Source: Citrobacter arsenatis
GTDB taxonomy: Bacteria > Pseudomonadota > Gammaproteobacteria > Enterobacterales > Enterobacteriaceae
Length of the DNA: 64,000 bases
Direction: 5' to 3'
NCBI RefSeq assembly: GCF_004353845.1
Contig: NZ_CP037864.1
Coordinates: 4,898,001-4,962,000 of the forward strand
Position numbers and translations under genes: made by a program. This document shows positions 52,002 to 59,893 of the stretch, piece after piece. The notes under the pieces were generated by a model. The model was given only the letters and a program-made list of their open reading frames with translations. It did no database searches and was not told the origin of the DNA. Positions within the stretch are counted from its first letter, which is position 1, and every line of letters begins with the position of its first letter.

Positions 52002-53473
52002 TTCGTGCTCCTGTTTGACTCGGGGGCCATCGACTCTGGATAAGACGACTGTGGTGGTGCGAACTGCGGGGCGCCAGGCTCGTTATCAGGTTGGATAGTG
52101 GTGCGAGTCGGATCCCATGGGATCGCAAAACAGACGATGCTCGCAAATAGCGGAACAGCGGACATGATCAGGAAAGTCGTTTGCAGACCGTACAGATCGC
52201 GGAAGACGGGGAAAATAAACAACCCTAGCGCCGCGCCGATTGCGCCAAGCGCCCCCACCACACCGTTGGCACCCGCCCGTAGTTCACTGCGAAAAGAGAG
52301 TGATGAAAGGCTTTTCCCATTTGCGCCAGGCCCGCCAGAGTGACAAAGAATAAACAGCGCAGGGACCAGCAAAGAGGCCCACAGCGGCATACTGTCGCTG
52401 AATAGCCCCAGCGTGAGCAGGACGAGAAAAGCCACGGCAAAACCGATCGCCGACGAACGGCGCAGACCCAGGCGGCGACCTATAGCGGGCGACAGGAAGC
52501 CGCCGACGATACCGAAAACGTTAAAAAATAGTGAGCACAATGTTGCGTAAACAAAGTTCTTACCGAACATCGCTGCGCTAATAACCGGCAAATACCAGCC
52601 GACGCCAAAATATTGTATTGACTGGCAGATCTGAACTGTAGAAGCCAGAATCGTACGCGGTAAATAAACACCACGGAATATTAGCAGCACATTTCTTGCA
52701 CCTTTTTCCGCCTGCCCAATGACAGGTTTCTGCTCCGATTTTGGTGCCAGAATAAAATTATCACCGTATATTTTATTCATAGCAATTACGGCTTCAGAAA
52801 GACGAGATTTTCTCGCCAGCCATACCGGGCTTTCAACTAAATAACGAAACTGGAAGTACAGGACAATCAGTCCGCATAATGCCGTTACGGCAATAGAATA
52901 ACGCCAGATAGCATCTCCAACATCCCAGGAATAAAACATCAGCGCCAATGCCAGATTTAAACACACAGCGACATACCACACCCCTTGCCAGGTGTTTAAA
53001 CGGCTTTTTAGTTTCACCGGAGTGAACTCCGCTAACATCGCCATGGCCACGGCAAAATCCATCCCGTAAGAGACGCCAACGAAGAAGCGGCCTATGATAA
53101 TGGTGCTAAAACTGGAGGACGACATCACCAACAACGCACCGATCACCGCCATTATTTTGGCAATAATCAGCGGCGGAACACGTCCCCAGCGATCGGCAAT
53201 CCAGCCGCCGATGGGGTTAAATAATATGGCAACCCACGATGAAAATGAGGTCAGCAGCGCAACTTCGGTCGCGCTCAGATTTAAATTGCGGGTCATTGGG
53301 TTTAATCCAGCGCTGAGAGCTGAATTTGAAAAAGCGTCAAGAAACAGGCCGCCTAGCGCTAACCACCAAATAATACCGGCTCTGCCATTGATTTTTCCGC
53401 GTGAGTCGATGCAATTGATAACGTCATCAACGCCACGGATTTTAATCGGATTCGAGAATGAGCATGCGGACAT
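51998..53473 (-). CDS. MFS transporter of the glycerol-derivative operon
   Basis: This 491-aa major-facilitator protein with twelve spans is in the sugar/metabolite:H+ symporter group. Motif A is GGWIADRWGRVPP between spans 2 and 3. There is a long cytoplasmic N-terminus (about 35 aa) and a hydrophilic central loop (KSRLSEAVIAMNKIYGDNFILAPKSEQKP). The start is placed at MSACSFSNP (ATG at 53473) because AAGGGGAAAGCC precedes it. The open frame runs 22 codons further, into the leader terminator. It is the first gene of the operon and presumably the importer of its substrate. Confidence 0.82.
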   Translation of the reverse strand: MSACSFSNPIKIRGVDDVINCIDSRGKINGRAGIIWWLALGGLFLDAFSNSALSAGLNPMTRNLNLSATEVALLTSFSSWVAILFNPIGGWIADRWGRVPPLIIAKIMAVIGALLVMSSSSFSTIIIGRFFVGVSYGMDFAVAMAMLAEFTPVKLKSRLNTWQGVWYVAVCLNLALALMFYSWDVGDAIWRYSIAVTALCGLIVLYFQFRYLVESPVWLARKSRLSEAVIAMNKIYGDNFILAPKSEQKPVIGQAEKGARNVLLIFRGVYLPRTILASTVQICQSIQYFGVGWYLPVISAAMFGKNFVYATLCSLFFNVFGIVGGFLSPAIGRRLGLRRSSAIGFAVAFLVLLTLGLFSDSMPLWASLLVPALFILCHSGGPGANGKSLSSLSFRSELRAGANGVVGALGAIGAALGLFIFPVFRDLYGLQTTFLIMSAVPLFASIVCFAIPWDPTRTTIQPDNEPGAPQFAPPQSSYPESMAPESNRSTK

Positions 53474-53516
53474 GGCTTTCCCCTTCATAATATTCGGAAG
53501 AAGGTCGCCATTAGCT

Positions 53517-53565
53517 AAAAAAATGCAATAAGAGACCATCTTAATTTCACAGATAGTCTCTTATC
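53517..53565 (-). terminator. Leader terminator of the GlpP-containing operon
   Basis: On the minus strand a 14-bp stem (ATAAGAGACTATCT with AGATGGTCTCTTAT, one wobble pair; 53528-53541 and 53551-53564) with a 9-nt loop is followed by GCATTTTTTTAGC. It is a strong intrinsic terminator within the 5' leader, 44 bases before the first gene's ATG. An upstream segment ACAGAT (53570-53575) can pair with ATCTGT (53549-53554), four bases of which belong to the terminator's left arm. That gives a mutually exclusive hairpin. Confidence 0.85.
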
Positions 53566-53583
53566 TAAAATCTGTATTTTTCC

Positions 53584-53655
53584 ACTCTAGAAGGTAACGG
53601 AAAGCGTGTCAAAGCGACTTTACAGGCTGGCTTTGATTTTGTGATATGTAGCACA
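53584..53655 (-). promoter_or_regulatory. Promoter and CRP-like site of the glycerol-derivative operon
   Basis: On the minus strand TTGACA (53607-53612) is separated by 17 bp from TAGAGT (53584-53589), so transcription should start near 53577. A CRP-like site, TGTGA-TATGTA-GCACA on the plus strand, is at 53640-53655, centred about 70 bp upstream of the start, a usual class I position. Confidence 0.75.
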
Positions 53656-53992
53656 ATTGTTAACAGATAATTACACGCACAACGTTTAGCGCGGCATTTT
53701 CGATTGATGCCTGCATGCCTCTATGCGATGGCTGGTCATTCCCTCTGCGCTAATACCGGATGCATGCTGAACCGACGTCGTTTCCTCGAGGCATCGTTAA
53801 TGCAAACCCACAATAAATAGACTTTGAGTGTACGATTTGATTTATCACAAATTACCAATATACAAATAAAGTCATTTAAATTCATAGAATTGCGATCAAC
53901 CCTCTTTGCTTATCGTTATTTTCAACGTTAATTTTTCGTTATGTTGATCACATTCACATCAAAATGATGGTGATCTTAAAATAGGATTTAAA
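53656..53992. other. Divergent intergenic region between two MFS operons
   Basis: This is the rest of the 560-bp gap. It is A/T-rich. GTGTACGATTT at 53828-53838 followed directly by GATTTATC recurs in front of the regulator gene at 59805. GTTGATCACATTCACA (53944-53959) is a weak CRP-like candidate. TTCACA-18 bp-TAAAAT (53954-53983) is a possible promoter for the plus-strand operon. None of these is certain. Confidence 0.4.
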
Positions 53993-54021
53993 TATTGTGG
54001 TCAGGCCGCTAGACCACAATA
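53993..54021. promoter_or_regulatory. Perfect inverted repeat in the hexonate operon leader
   Basis: TATTGTGGTC and GACCACAATA (10 bp each) flank the 9-nt AGGCCGCTA and end 12 bases before the ATG of the transporter gene. No T-run follows. TGGTC..GACCA half-sites are reminiscent of GntR/FadR-type operators, although the spacing is wider. It is either an operator or an mRNA hairpin over the ribosome site. Confidence 0.6.
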
Positions 54022-54033
54022 AGAGGATATATC

Positions 54034-55323
54034 ATGAAAAGAAAAACAATGGGATGGCTTATCGTTTTTCTTCTATTTATAGTTTACATGCTTAACTATA
54101 TGGATCGTTCAGCATTGTCGATCACCGCTCCACTCATTGAAAAGGAATTAGGATTTAATGCCGCTGAAATGGGTATGATTTTCAGCGCATTCTTTGTTGG
54201 CTACGCACTATTTAACTTTATCGGTGGCTGGGCCAGCGACAAGTTTGGTCCCAAGACAGTATTTTTGGTCGCCGCATTACTTTGGTCAGTATTTTGTGGG
54301 ATGACCAGTTTAGTTACCGGTTTATGGACCATGCTGGCCGTACGCGTATTATTTGGTATGGCTGAAGGGCCGGTTAGCGCCGCCGGAAATAAAATTATCA
54401 ACAACTGGATTTCGCGCAAAGAATCCGCCACTGCGATTGGTATTTTTAGCGCTGGTTCACCGTTAGGTGGTGCAATTTCTGGTCCGGTCGTTGGTCTGCT
54501 GGCACTTTCATTAGGCTGGCGCCCGGCGTTTGGGATTATTTTCCTGTTTGGTTTAGCCTGGGTCATTCTCTGGTACTTCATTGCCAGTGATAAACCCTCC
54601 AAAAGTAAACACCTTGCCCCGGAAGAGCGTGTCGATTTTGAAAACCATGACGACATTATTTTAGCGGATGACGGTAAAGCAATGCCTTCTCTTGGCTACT
54701 ACATGAAACAGCCGATGGTGTGGGCAACGACGCTGGCCTTCTTTAGCTATAACTACATACTCTTTTTCTTCCTGACCTGGTTCCCAAGCTACCTGAACCA
54801 CTCATTACATCTTGATATTAAAGAAATTAGTATTGCAACCGTGATCCCGTGGGTAATAGGCGCAATCGGCATGGTTCTGGGTGGCGTATGTTCTGATTTT
54901 ATCTATCGCGTTACAGGAAATGCCTTGCTTTCTCGGCGCCTTATTCTCGGCGTGTGCCTGGCTGGTGCGGCGATTTGTGTTGGTGTTTCAGGCACAGTCA
55001 CCACCATCAGCAGTGCAGTTGGACTGATGTCTGTCTCGCTCTTCCTGCTGTATCTGACCGGGCCAATTTATTGGGCTGTTATTCAGGATGTGGTGCATAA
55101 AGATAAAGTTGGTAGCGTCGGCGGAGCCATGCATGGGCTAGCTAATATTTCCGGGATTATTGGCCCGCTGGTCACCGGATTTATCGTTCAGTTCAGCGGT
55201 AAATATGATTACGCATTCTATCTTGCTGGTGCTATTGCGATTGTTTCCAGCTGCCTGGTATTCGTATTTGTCAAAAATAAAGGATTAAAAGAAAATGAAA
55301 GTCAAAGCTGTTTACATCAATAA
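54034..55323 (+). CDS. MFS transporter, anion:cation symporter (ACS) family
   Basis: This 429-aa protein with twelve spans opens MGWLIVFLLFIVYMLNYMDRSALSITAP, the hallmark of hexuronate/hexarate/hexonate importers such as ExuT, GudP and LgoT. Motif A (GGWASDKFGPKTVF) is present. It is first gene of a sugar-acid operon whose enzymes act on mannonate-type hexonates, so it likely imports an aldonate such as L-gulonate or L-galactonate. Its end overlaps the next gene by 29 nt. It follows an AAGAGGATATATC ribosome region. Confidence 0.85.
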   Translation: MKRKTMGWLIVFLLFIVYMLNYMDRSALSITAPLIEKELGFNAAEMGMIFSAFFVGYALFNFIGGWASDKFGPKTVFLVAALLWSVFCGMTSLVTGLWTMLAVRVLFGMAEGPVSAAGNKIINNWISRKESATAIGIFSAGSPLGGAISGPVVGLLALSLGWRPAFGIIFLFGLAWVILWYFIASDKPSKSKHLAPEERVDFENHDDIILADDGKAMPSLGYYMKQPMVWATTLAFFSYNYILFFFLTWFPSYLNHSLHLDIKEISIATVIPWVIGAIGMVLGGVCSDFIYRVTGNALLSRRLILGVCLAGAAICVGVSGTVTTISSAVGLMSVSLFLLYLTGPIYWAVIQDVVHKDKVGSVGGAMHGLANISGIIGPLVTGFIVQFSGKYDYAFYLAGAIAIVSSCLVFVFVKNKGLKENESQSCLHQ

Positions 55324-56320
55324 ACCTGGTGAAATTGAAACCCGTTGGGTTGATTATCCTGAAAAGAAAGATAATGAAGTGCTGATTAAAGTTGATGCTG
55401 CCGGAATATGTGGTTCTGATATTGGTGCATTTCGCGGAACGAATCCTTTAGTAACTTACCCGCGTATTATTGGACACGAAGTTACGGGCGTGGTTATTAA
55501 AGAAGGCAATGGTATGCCTGCCAATATTAAAGAAGGGGACCGCGTAATTGTTGACCCTTATATCTATTGTGGTCACTGCTACCCCTGTTCGGTAGGCAGA
55601 ACAAATTGTTGTGAAAATCTGAAAGTAATTGGCGTGCATATTGATGGCGCAATGCAGGAGGTGGTTGCTCACCCTGCGCATTTGATTCACAAAATCCCTG
55701 ATGACGTGGCCTCCGAGATGGCACCGCTGGCAGAACCGCTGACCATTGCGCTACATGCGCTACATCGGGCCAAACTCACCGCAGGGGAACATATCGCCAT
55801 CATTGGAGCGGGCGCGATAGGTCTGATGGCGGCACTGAGCGCGTTACGTTATGGCGCGACACCTATCCTGATCGATATCGTGGAAGAAAGACTCCAGTAT
55901 GCCAAATCGCTGGGCGTCTCGTACGTTATCAATCCCTCGAATACGCAGGTTGTTGACGCGATAAAAGATATTACGCAGGGCACGATGGCCCAGGTCGTGG
56001 TTGAAGCCTCTGGCGCCAACAGCGCGATCCGCGAAACGCTGGATCTGGCCTCTTTCGCTGGTCGTATTGCCTTCACCGGCTGGCCAAAACAGGAAACATC
56101 GTTACCCACCAACCTGATCACGTTTAAGGAACTTGATCTTCGCGGATCCCGCACCAGCGCAGGCGAGTTTGAAGAAGCGCTACAGATGCTGGCAACGCTG
56201 AATATCAATCCTGCGGATGTTGTCAGCAAAGTGGTGAGTATTGATGAGGTTCCTGCCGCCGTAAAAGAACTCGATCAATACCCGGAACGGTATCTGAAGA
56301 TCAATGCGACCTTTCATTAA
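55295..56320 (+). CDS. Zinc-dependent alcohol dehydrogenase, LgoD/RspB-like
   Basis: This 341-aa medium-chain dehydrogenase has catalytic zinc ligands C39 (GICGSD) and H61-E62 (GHEVTG), structural zinc cysteines C92, C95, C98 and C106 (YCGHCYPCSVGRTNCC), and the NAD motif GAGAIGLMAAL (about 172-182). The GRTNCCENLKVIGVH.DG stretch is shared with L-galactonate 5-dehydrogenase LgoD and L-gulonate dehydrogenase RspB. It would oxidise a hexonate at C5 to fructuronate or tagaturonate. The start inside the previous gene is supported by AAGGA eleven bases upstream. Confidence 0.85.
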   Translation: MKVKAVYINKPGEIETRWVDYPEKKDNEVLIKVDAAGICGSDIGAFRGTNPLVTYPRIIGHEVTGVVIKEGNGMPANIKEGDRVIVDPYIYCGHCYPCSVGRTNCCENLKVIGVHIDGAMQEVVAHPAHLIHKIPDDVASEMAPLAEPLTIALHALHRAKLTAGEHIAIIGAGAIGLMAALSALRYGATPILIDIVEERLQYAKSLGVSYVINPSNTQVVDAIKDITQGTMAQVVVEASGANSAIRETLDLASFAGRIAFTGWPKQETSLPTNLITFKELDLRGSRTSAGEFEEALQMLATLNINPADVVSKVVSIDEVPAAVKELDQYPERYLKINATFH

Positions 56321-56340
56321 TTTTCCCAGGAGATAAAACA

Positions 56341-57522
56341 ATGGAACAAACCTGGCGTTGGTATGGCCCGAACGATCCCGTGTCGTTGTCCGATGTTCGT
56401 CAGGCCGGAGCAACCGGCGTAGTAACAGCGCTTCATCATATTCCAAACGGTGAAATCTGGTCCGTAGAAGAAATTCTCAAACGCAAAGAGATCGTAGAGA
56501 AAGCCGGTCTGGTCTGGTCTGTCGTGGAAAGCGTGCCGATTCATGAAGACATCAAAACCCATACAGGGCAATACGATCTCTGGATTAGCAATTATCAGCA
56601 GACGCTGCGTAATCTTGCCCAATGTGGCATCTATACCGTGTGTTACAACTTCATGCCGGTTCTGGACTGGACCCGCACCGACCTGGAATATGAATTGCCC
56701 GATGGCTCGAAAGCCCTGCGCTTTGACCAGATTGAGTTTGCCGCCTTTGAGCTGCATATTCTCAAACGTCCTGGCGCTGAAGCGGATTACACCGCGGATG
56801 AGATAGCTCAAGCGGGTGAGCGCTTCGCCATCATGAGCGAAGAGGATAAGGCGCGACTGACACGAAACATTATTGCCGGTCTGCCAGGCGCCGAAGAAGG
56901 TTATACGTTGGACCAATTCCGTAGCCACCTGGCGACTTATCAAAATATCGACAAGGCGGCCCTGCGCGAGCACTTTGCCTTTTTCCTGCGGGCCATCATT
57001 CCGGTTGCGGAAGAGGTTGGCGTACGTATGGCCGTGCACCCGGACGATCCGCCGCGCCCAATTCTGGGTCTACCGCGTATTGTCTCCACCCTCGAAGATA
57101 TGCAGTGGATGGTGGAAACCGTCAACAATATGGCGAATGGCTTCACTATGTGTACTGGCTCTTATGGGGTGCGCGCAGACAACGATCTGGTAGATATGAT
57201 TAAACAGTTCGGCCCGCGGATTTACTTTACGCATCTGCGCTCCACGCAACGCGAAGATAATCCCAAAACCTTCCATGAAGCGGCACATCTTTCCGGTGAT
57301 GTCGATATGTACAACGTAGTGAAAGCGATAGTCGAAGAAGAAGAGCGGCGTAAAAATGAAGGTAACGCCGTTTTGATCCCCATGCGACCAGACCATGGTC
57401 ACCAGATGCTTGACGATCTGAAAAAGAAAACCAATCCCGGTTATTCCGCTATTGGCCGCCTGAAAGGTCTGGCTGAAGTTCGGGGTGTTGAGCTGGCTAT
57501 CCGGCGCGCCTTTTTCAGTTAG
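56341..57522 (+). CDS. uxuA: Mannonate dehydratase UxuA
   Basis: UxuA dehydrates D-mannonate to 2-keto-3-deoxy-D-gluconate. The 393-aa protein is of the xylose-isomerase-like TIM-barrel type; MEQTWRWYGPNDPVSL, TALHHIPNGE, the metal-site region CYNFMPVLDWTRTDL, HPDDPP and MRPDHGHQ are all family motifs. The length equals E. coli UxuA (394). Here it sits in a hexonate operon rather than with the canonical uxuAB, so it is probably a second copy. An AGGAG site precedes it. Confidence 0.92.
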   Translation: MEQTWRWYGPNDPVSLSDVRQAGATGVVTALHHIPNGEIWSVEEILKRKEIVEKAGLVWSVVESVPIHEDIKTHTGQYDLWISNYQQTLRNLAQCGIYTVCYNFMPVLDWTRTDLEYELPDGSKALRFDQIEFAAFELHILKRPGAEADYTADEIAQAGERFAIMSEEDKARLTRNIIAGLPGAEEGYTLDQFRSHLATYQNIDKAALREHFAFFLRAIIPVAEEVGVRMAVHPDDPPRPILGLPRIVSTLEDMQWMVETVNNMANGFTMCTGSYGVRADNDLVDMIKQFGPRIYFTHLRSTQREDNPKTFHEAAHLSGDVDMYNVVKAIVEEEERRKNEGNAVLIPMRPDHGHQMLDDLKKKTNPGYSAIGRLKGLAEVRGVELAIRRAFFS

Positions 57523-57533
57523 TCATATTAATC

Positions 57534-57563
57534 CCGCATGGTGTCTATCGCTATGCGGTTTTT
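57534..57563 (+). terminator. Possible internal terminator between uxuA and the oxidoreductase gene
   Basis: CCGCAT-(13 nt)-ATGCGG followed by TTTTT lies in the 107-bp gap. A second hairpin, TCTTTGAT-AGCACATC-ATCAAAGA, is at 57581-57604, before the AGGAGG ribosome site. They may lower expression of the last gene. Confidence 0.55.
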
Positions 57564-57629
57564 CATTCCGTCAGGACCGGTCTTTGATAGCACATCATCA
57601 AAGAAGATCTTCAATGACAGGAGGTTGTC

Positions 57630-59102
57630 ATGGAACAAAATCTCGCCAACGCTCAGATTTCCACCACGCGCCCACGTTGGGATCGTTCACGCATGGTTTC
57701 CCGCATCGTACATCTTGGCTGCGGGGCCTTTCACCGCGCCCACCAGGCACTTTATACCCATCATCTGCTGGAAAGCAGCGACTGCGACTGGGGTATCTGT
57801 GAGGTTAACCTGATGCCCGGAAACGATGCCACGCTGATTCAAAATCTAAAGGCGCAGGATCTGCTTTATACCGTTGCCGAGCGTGGGGCACAAAATACAG
57901 AACTTAAAATCATCGGTTCGATGAACGAAGCTCTGCATCCAGAATTTGATGGCGGAGATGCAATTATCCGCGCAATGGCGCGCCCGGAAACCGCCATTGT
58001 TTCACTGACGATTACCGAGAAAGGTTATTGTACCGATCCCGCCAGCGGCGAACTGGATCTGAATCACCCGTTTATCCAGCACGACATTGTCAACCCGCAG
58101 TCACCAAAATCGGCGATTGGCTATATTGTCGAAGCTCTGGCGTTACGTCGCGAGCAGGGATTAAAGGCCTTTACCGTACTGTCCTGCGACAACGTGCGAG
58201 AAAACGGCCATGTCGCGAAAGCAGCTGTCCTGGGGCTGGCAGCGACTCGCGACCCGCAACTGGCCGATTGGATAGCCGCGCATGTTACGTTTCCTTGTAC
58301 GATGGTGGACCGCATTGTCCCGGCGGCAACGGATGAGGCATTAGCGCAAATCGCCGGGCAGCTCGGCGTGTACGATCCCTGCGCCATTGCCTGCGAGCCG
58401 TTCCGCCAGTGGGTTATCGAAGATGACTTTGTTAATGGTCGTCCGGACTGGGATCGGGTTGGCGCGCAGTTTGTGGAAGATGTAGTGCCGTTTGAAATGA
58501 TGAAGCTGCGTATGCTCAACGGCAGTCACTCTTTCCTCGCATACCTGGGTTATCTGGGTGGCTACGAGACGATTGCCGATACGATGACAAACCCGGCGTA
58601 TCGCAACGCTGCGCTGGCGTTAATGCTTGAAGAACAGGCCCCAACGCTGTCGATGCCTGAAGGTACAGACCTGGCAGGCTATGCGGAGTTGCTGATCGCA
58701 AGGTTTAGCAATCCATCGTTGAAGCACCGAACCTGGCAAATTGCGATGGATGGCAGCCAGAAATTACCGCAACGCTTGCTGGACCCCATTCGGCTTTATC
58801 TTGCACAAGGAGACAATTACCGTCGCCTGGCTTTGGGCGTGGCAGGCTGGATGCGCTACGTCAGTGGTATAGATGAAAAAGGCAATCCCATTGAAGTGGT
58901 CGATCCTTTGGCGGAACAGTTTCGGGCGATTTATCAGCACTATCCGTCAACTGGGGAACGTATCAGGGCACTACTGGCAATCGACACCATCTTTGGGCGG
59001 GATCTGCGCGAAAACACCGACTTTATTGAGCATGTCACCGCTGCCTGTCAGCAATTGCAAAGCTTAGGCGCTCGTGCAGCGGTAGCCGATCTGAGTCATT
59101 AA
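57630..59102 (+). CDS. Mannitol dehydrogenase-family D-mannonate oxidoreductase (UxuB/YdfI-like)
   Basis: This 490-aa long-chain dehydrogenase has the NAD-binding GCGAFHRAHQALYTH segment (about 33-47), MVDRIVPAAT, and catalytic KLRMLNGSHSFLAYLG, with the K-x5-N-x2-H motif of polyol dehydrogenases. It interconverts D-fructuronate and D-mannonate. With the zinc dehydrogenase upstream and UxuA it completes hexonate to fructuronate to mannonate to KDG. It has a strong CAGGAGG ribosome site. Confidence 0.87.
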   Translation: MEQNLANAQISTTRPRWDRSRMVSRIVHLGCGAFHRAHQALYTHHLLESSDCDWGICEVNLMPGNDATLIQNLKAQDLLYTVAERGAQNTELKIIGSMNEALHPEFDGGDAIIRAMARPETAIVSLTITEKGYCTDPASGELDLNHPFIQHDIVNPQSPKSAIGYIVEALALRREQGLKAFTVLSCDNVRENGHVAKAAVLGLAATRDPQLADWIAAHVTFPCTMVDRIVPAATDEALAQIAGQLGVYDPCAIACEPFRQWVIEDDFVNGRPDWDRVGAQFVEDVVPFEMMKLRMLNGSHSFLAYLGYLGGYETIADTMTNPAYRNAALALMLEEQAPTLSMPEGTDLAGYAELLIARFSNPSLKHRTWQIAMDGSQKLPQRLLDPIRLYLAQGDNYRRLALGVAGWMRYVSGIDEKGNPIEVVDPLAEQFRAIYQHYPSTGERIRALLAIDTIFGRDLRENTDFIEHVTAACQQLQSLGARAAVADLSH

Positions 59103-59113
59103 CGTTTATTGTT

Positions 59114-59791
59114 TCAAAGACCCACGATCTGCCTGACGTAAGCCAGATGTTCCAGCGATTTTTGATAAGCACCGTCAGCATCAGCCTGGCGAATCGCATC
59201 CACAATTGCTTTATGTTGCTGATTCATGCTGGTTAACACATCCCGGTTGCCGGAGCGTTTATCCAGTCCGGCATACGGGATGTTGACGCGTTGCTCCCAT
59301 AACATACGCGACATATCGAGCAAGACGCGGTTCTGACTGGCTTCTGATACCGTTAAATGGAACTGCTTATCGAGAGAGTAAAAGCCATGAACATTGTTTT
59401 CACTAATGGCTTTTTCCATGCTGAGGTACAGTGCTTCGAGCTGGCTAATAAGTTCGTCTTTGCCTGCTTCTGCAGCAAGACGCGCGCAATGGCTGTCAAC
59501 CAACTCTCGCGAATAGAGAATTTCTTCAACCGTATAATCACTGGCGGAATGCTTTTTATCAGTAACAATCACGCCATTACCGGACTGGATAGTGATCCAT
59601 CCTGAGATCTCAAGCACAATCAACGCTTCTCTGAGCGATGCCCGACTCACGCCAAGCTGCTTAGCCAGTTCACGTTCAGGGGGCAAGAAGCTTCCCGGCG
59701 GAAAAATACTATCGTTGATGAGCTTAATGATGAGATTGGCTATCTTTTGATAGAGCCGCTCCTGTTTTACCTCAGGAATAACCATGTGCAT
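59114..59791 (-). CDS. GntR-family regulator with FCD domain
   Basis: This 225-aa regulator has a winged helix-turn-helix at about 30-62 (LPPERELAKQLGVSRASLREAL) and a C-terminal FadR-type FCD ligand domain (RELVDSHCARLAAEAG, FHLTVSEASQNRVLL, MNQQHKAIVDAI with metal-type His residues). It belongs near UxuR/ExuR/LgoR. It converges on the hexonate operon and probably represses it, with a hexonate or uronate as inducer. Two nearby ATGs (59791, 59785) are possible starts. Confidence 0.85.
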   Translation of the reverse strand: MHMVIPEVKQERLYQKIANLIIKLINDSIFPPGSFLPPERELAKQLGVSRASLREALIVLEISGWITIQSGNGVIVTDKKHSASDYTVEEILYSRELVDSHCARLAAEAGKDELISQLEALYLSMEKAISENNVHGFYSLDKQFHLTVSEASQNRVLLDMSRMLWEQRVNIPYAGLDKRSGNRDVLTSMNQQHKAIVDAIRQADADGAYQKSLEHLAYVRQIVGL

Positions 59792-59893
59792 CCCGTTCCC
59801 TTCTGTGTACGATTTTTAGCTGATTTATCTTATCATTCCCGGAGTTAAGAAACGCATGCCTGAGTCAGTTCCTTGTAACAGAGGTAAACAAAT

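Noticed and set aside
45123..59791. The yhiI-yhiN block as a prophage or integrative element
   Set aside because: No integrase, transposase, tRNA gene or terminal direct repeats were seen at its borders; it consists only of metabolic operons.
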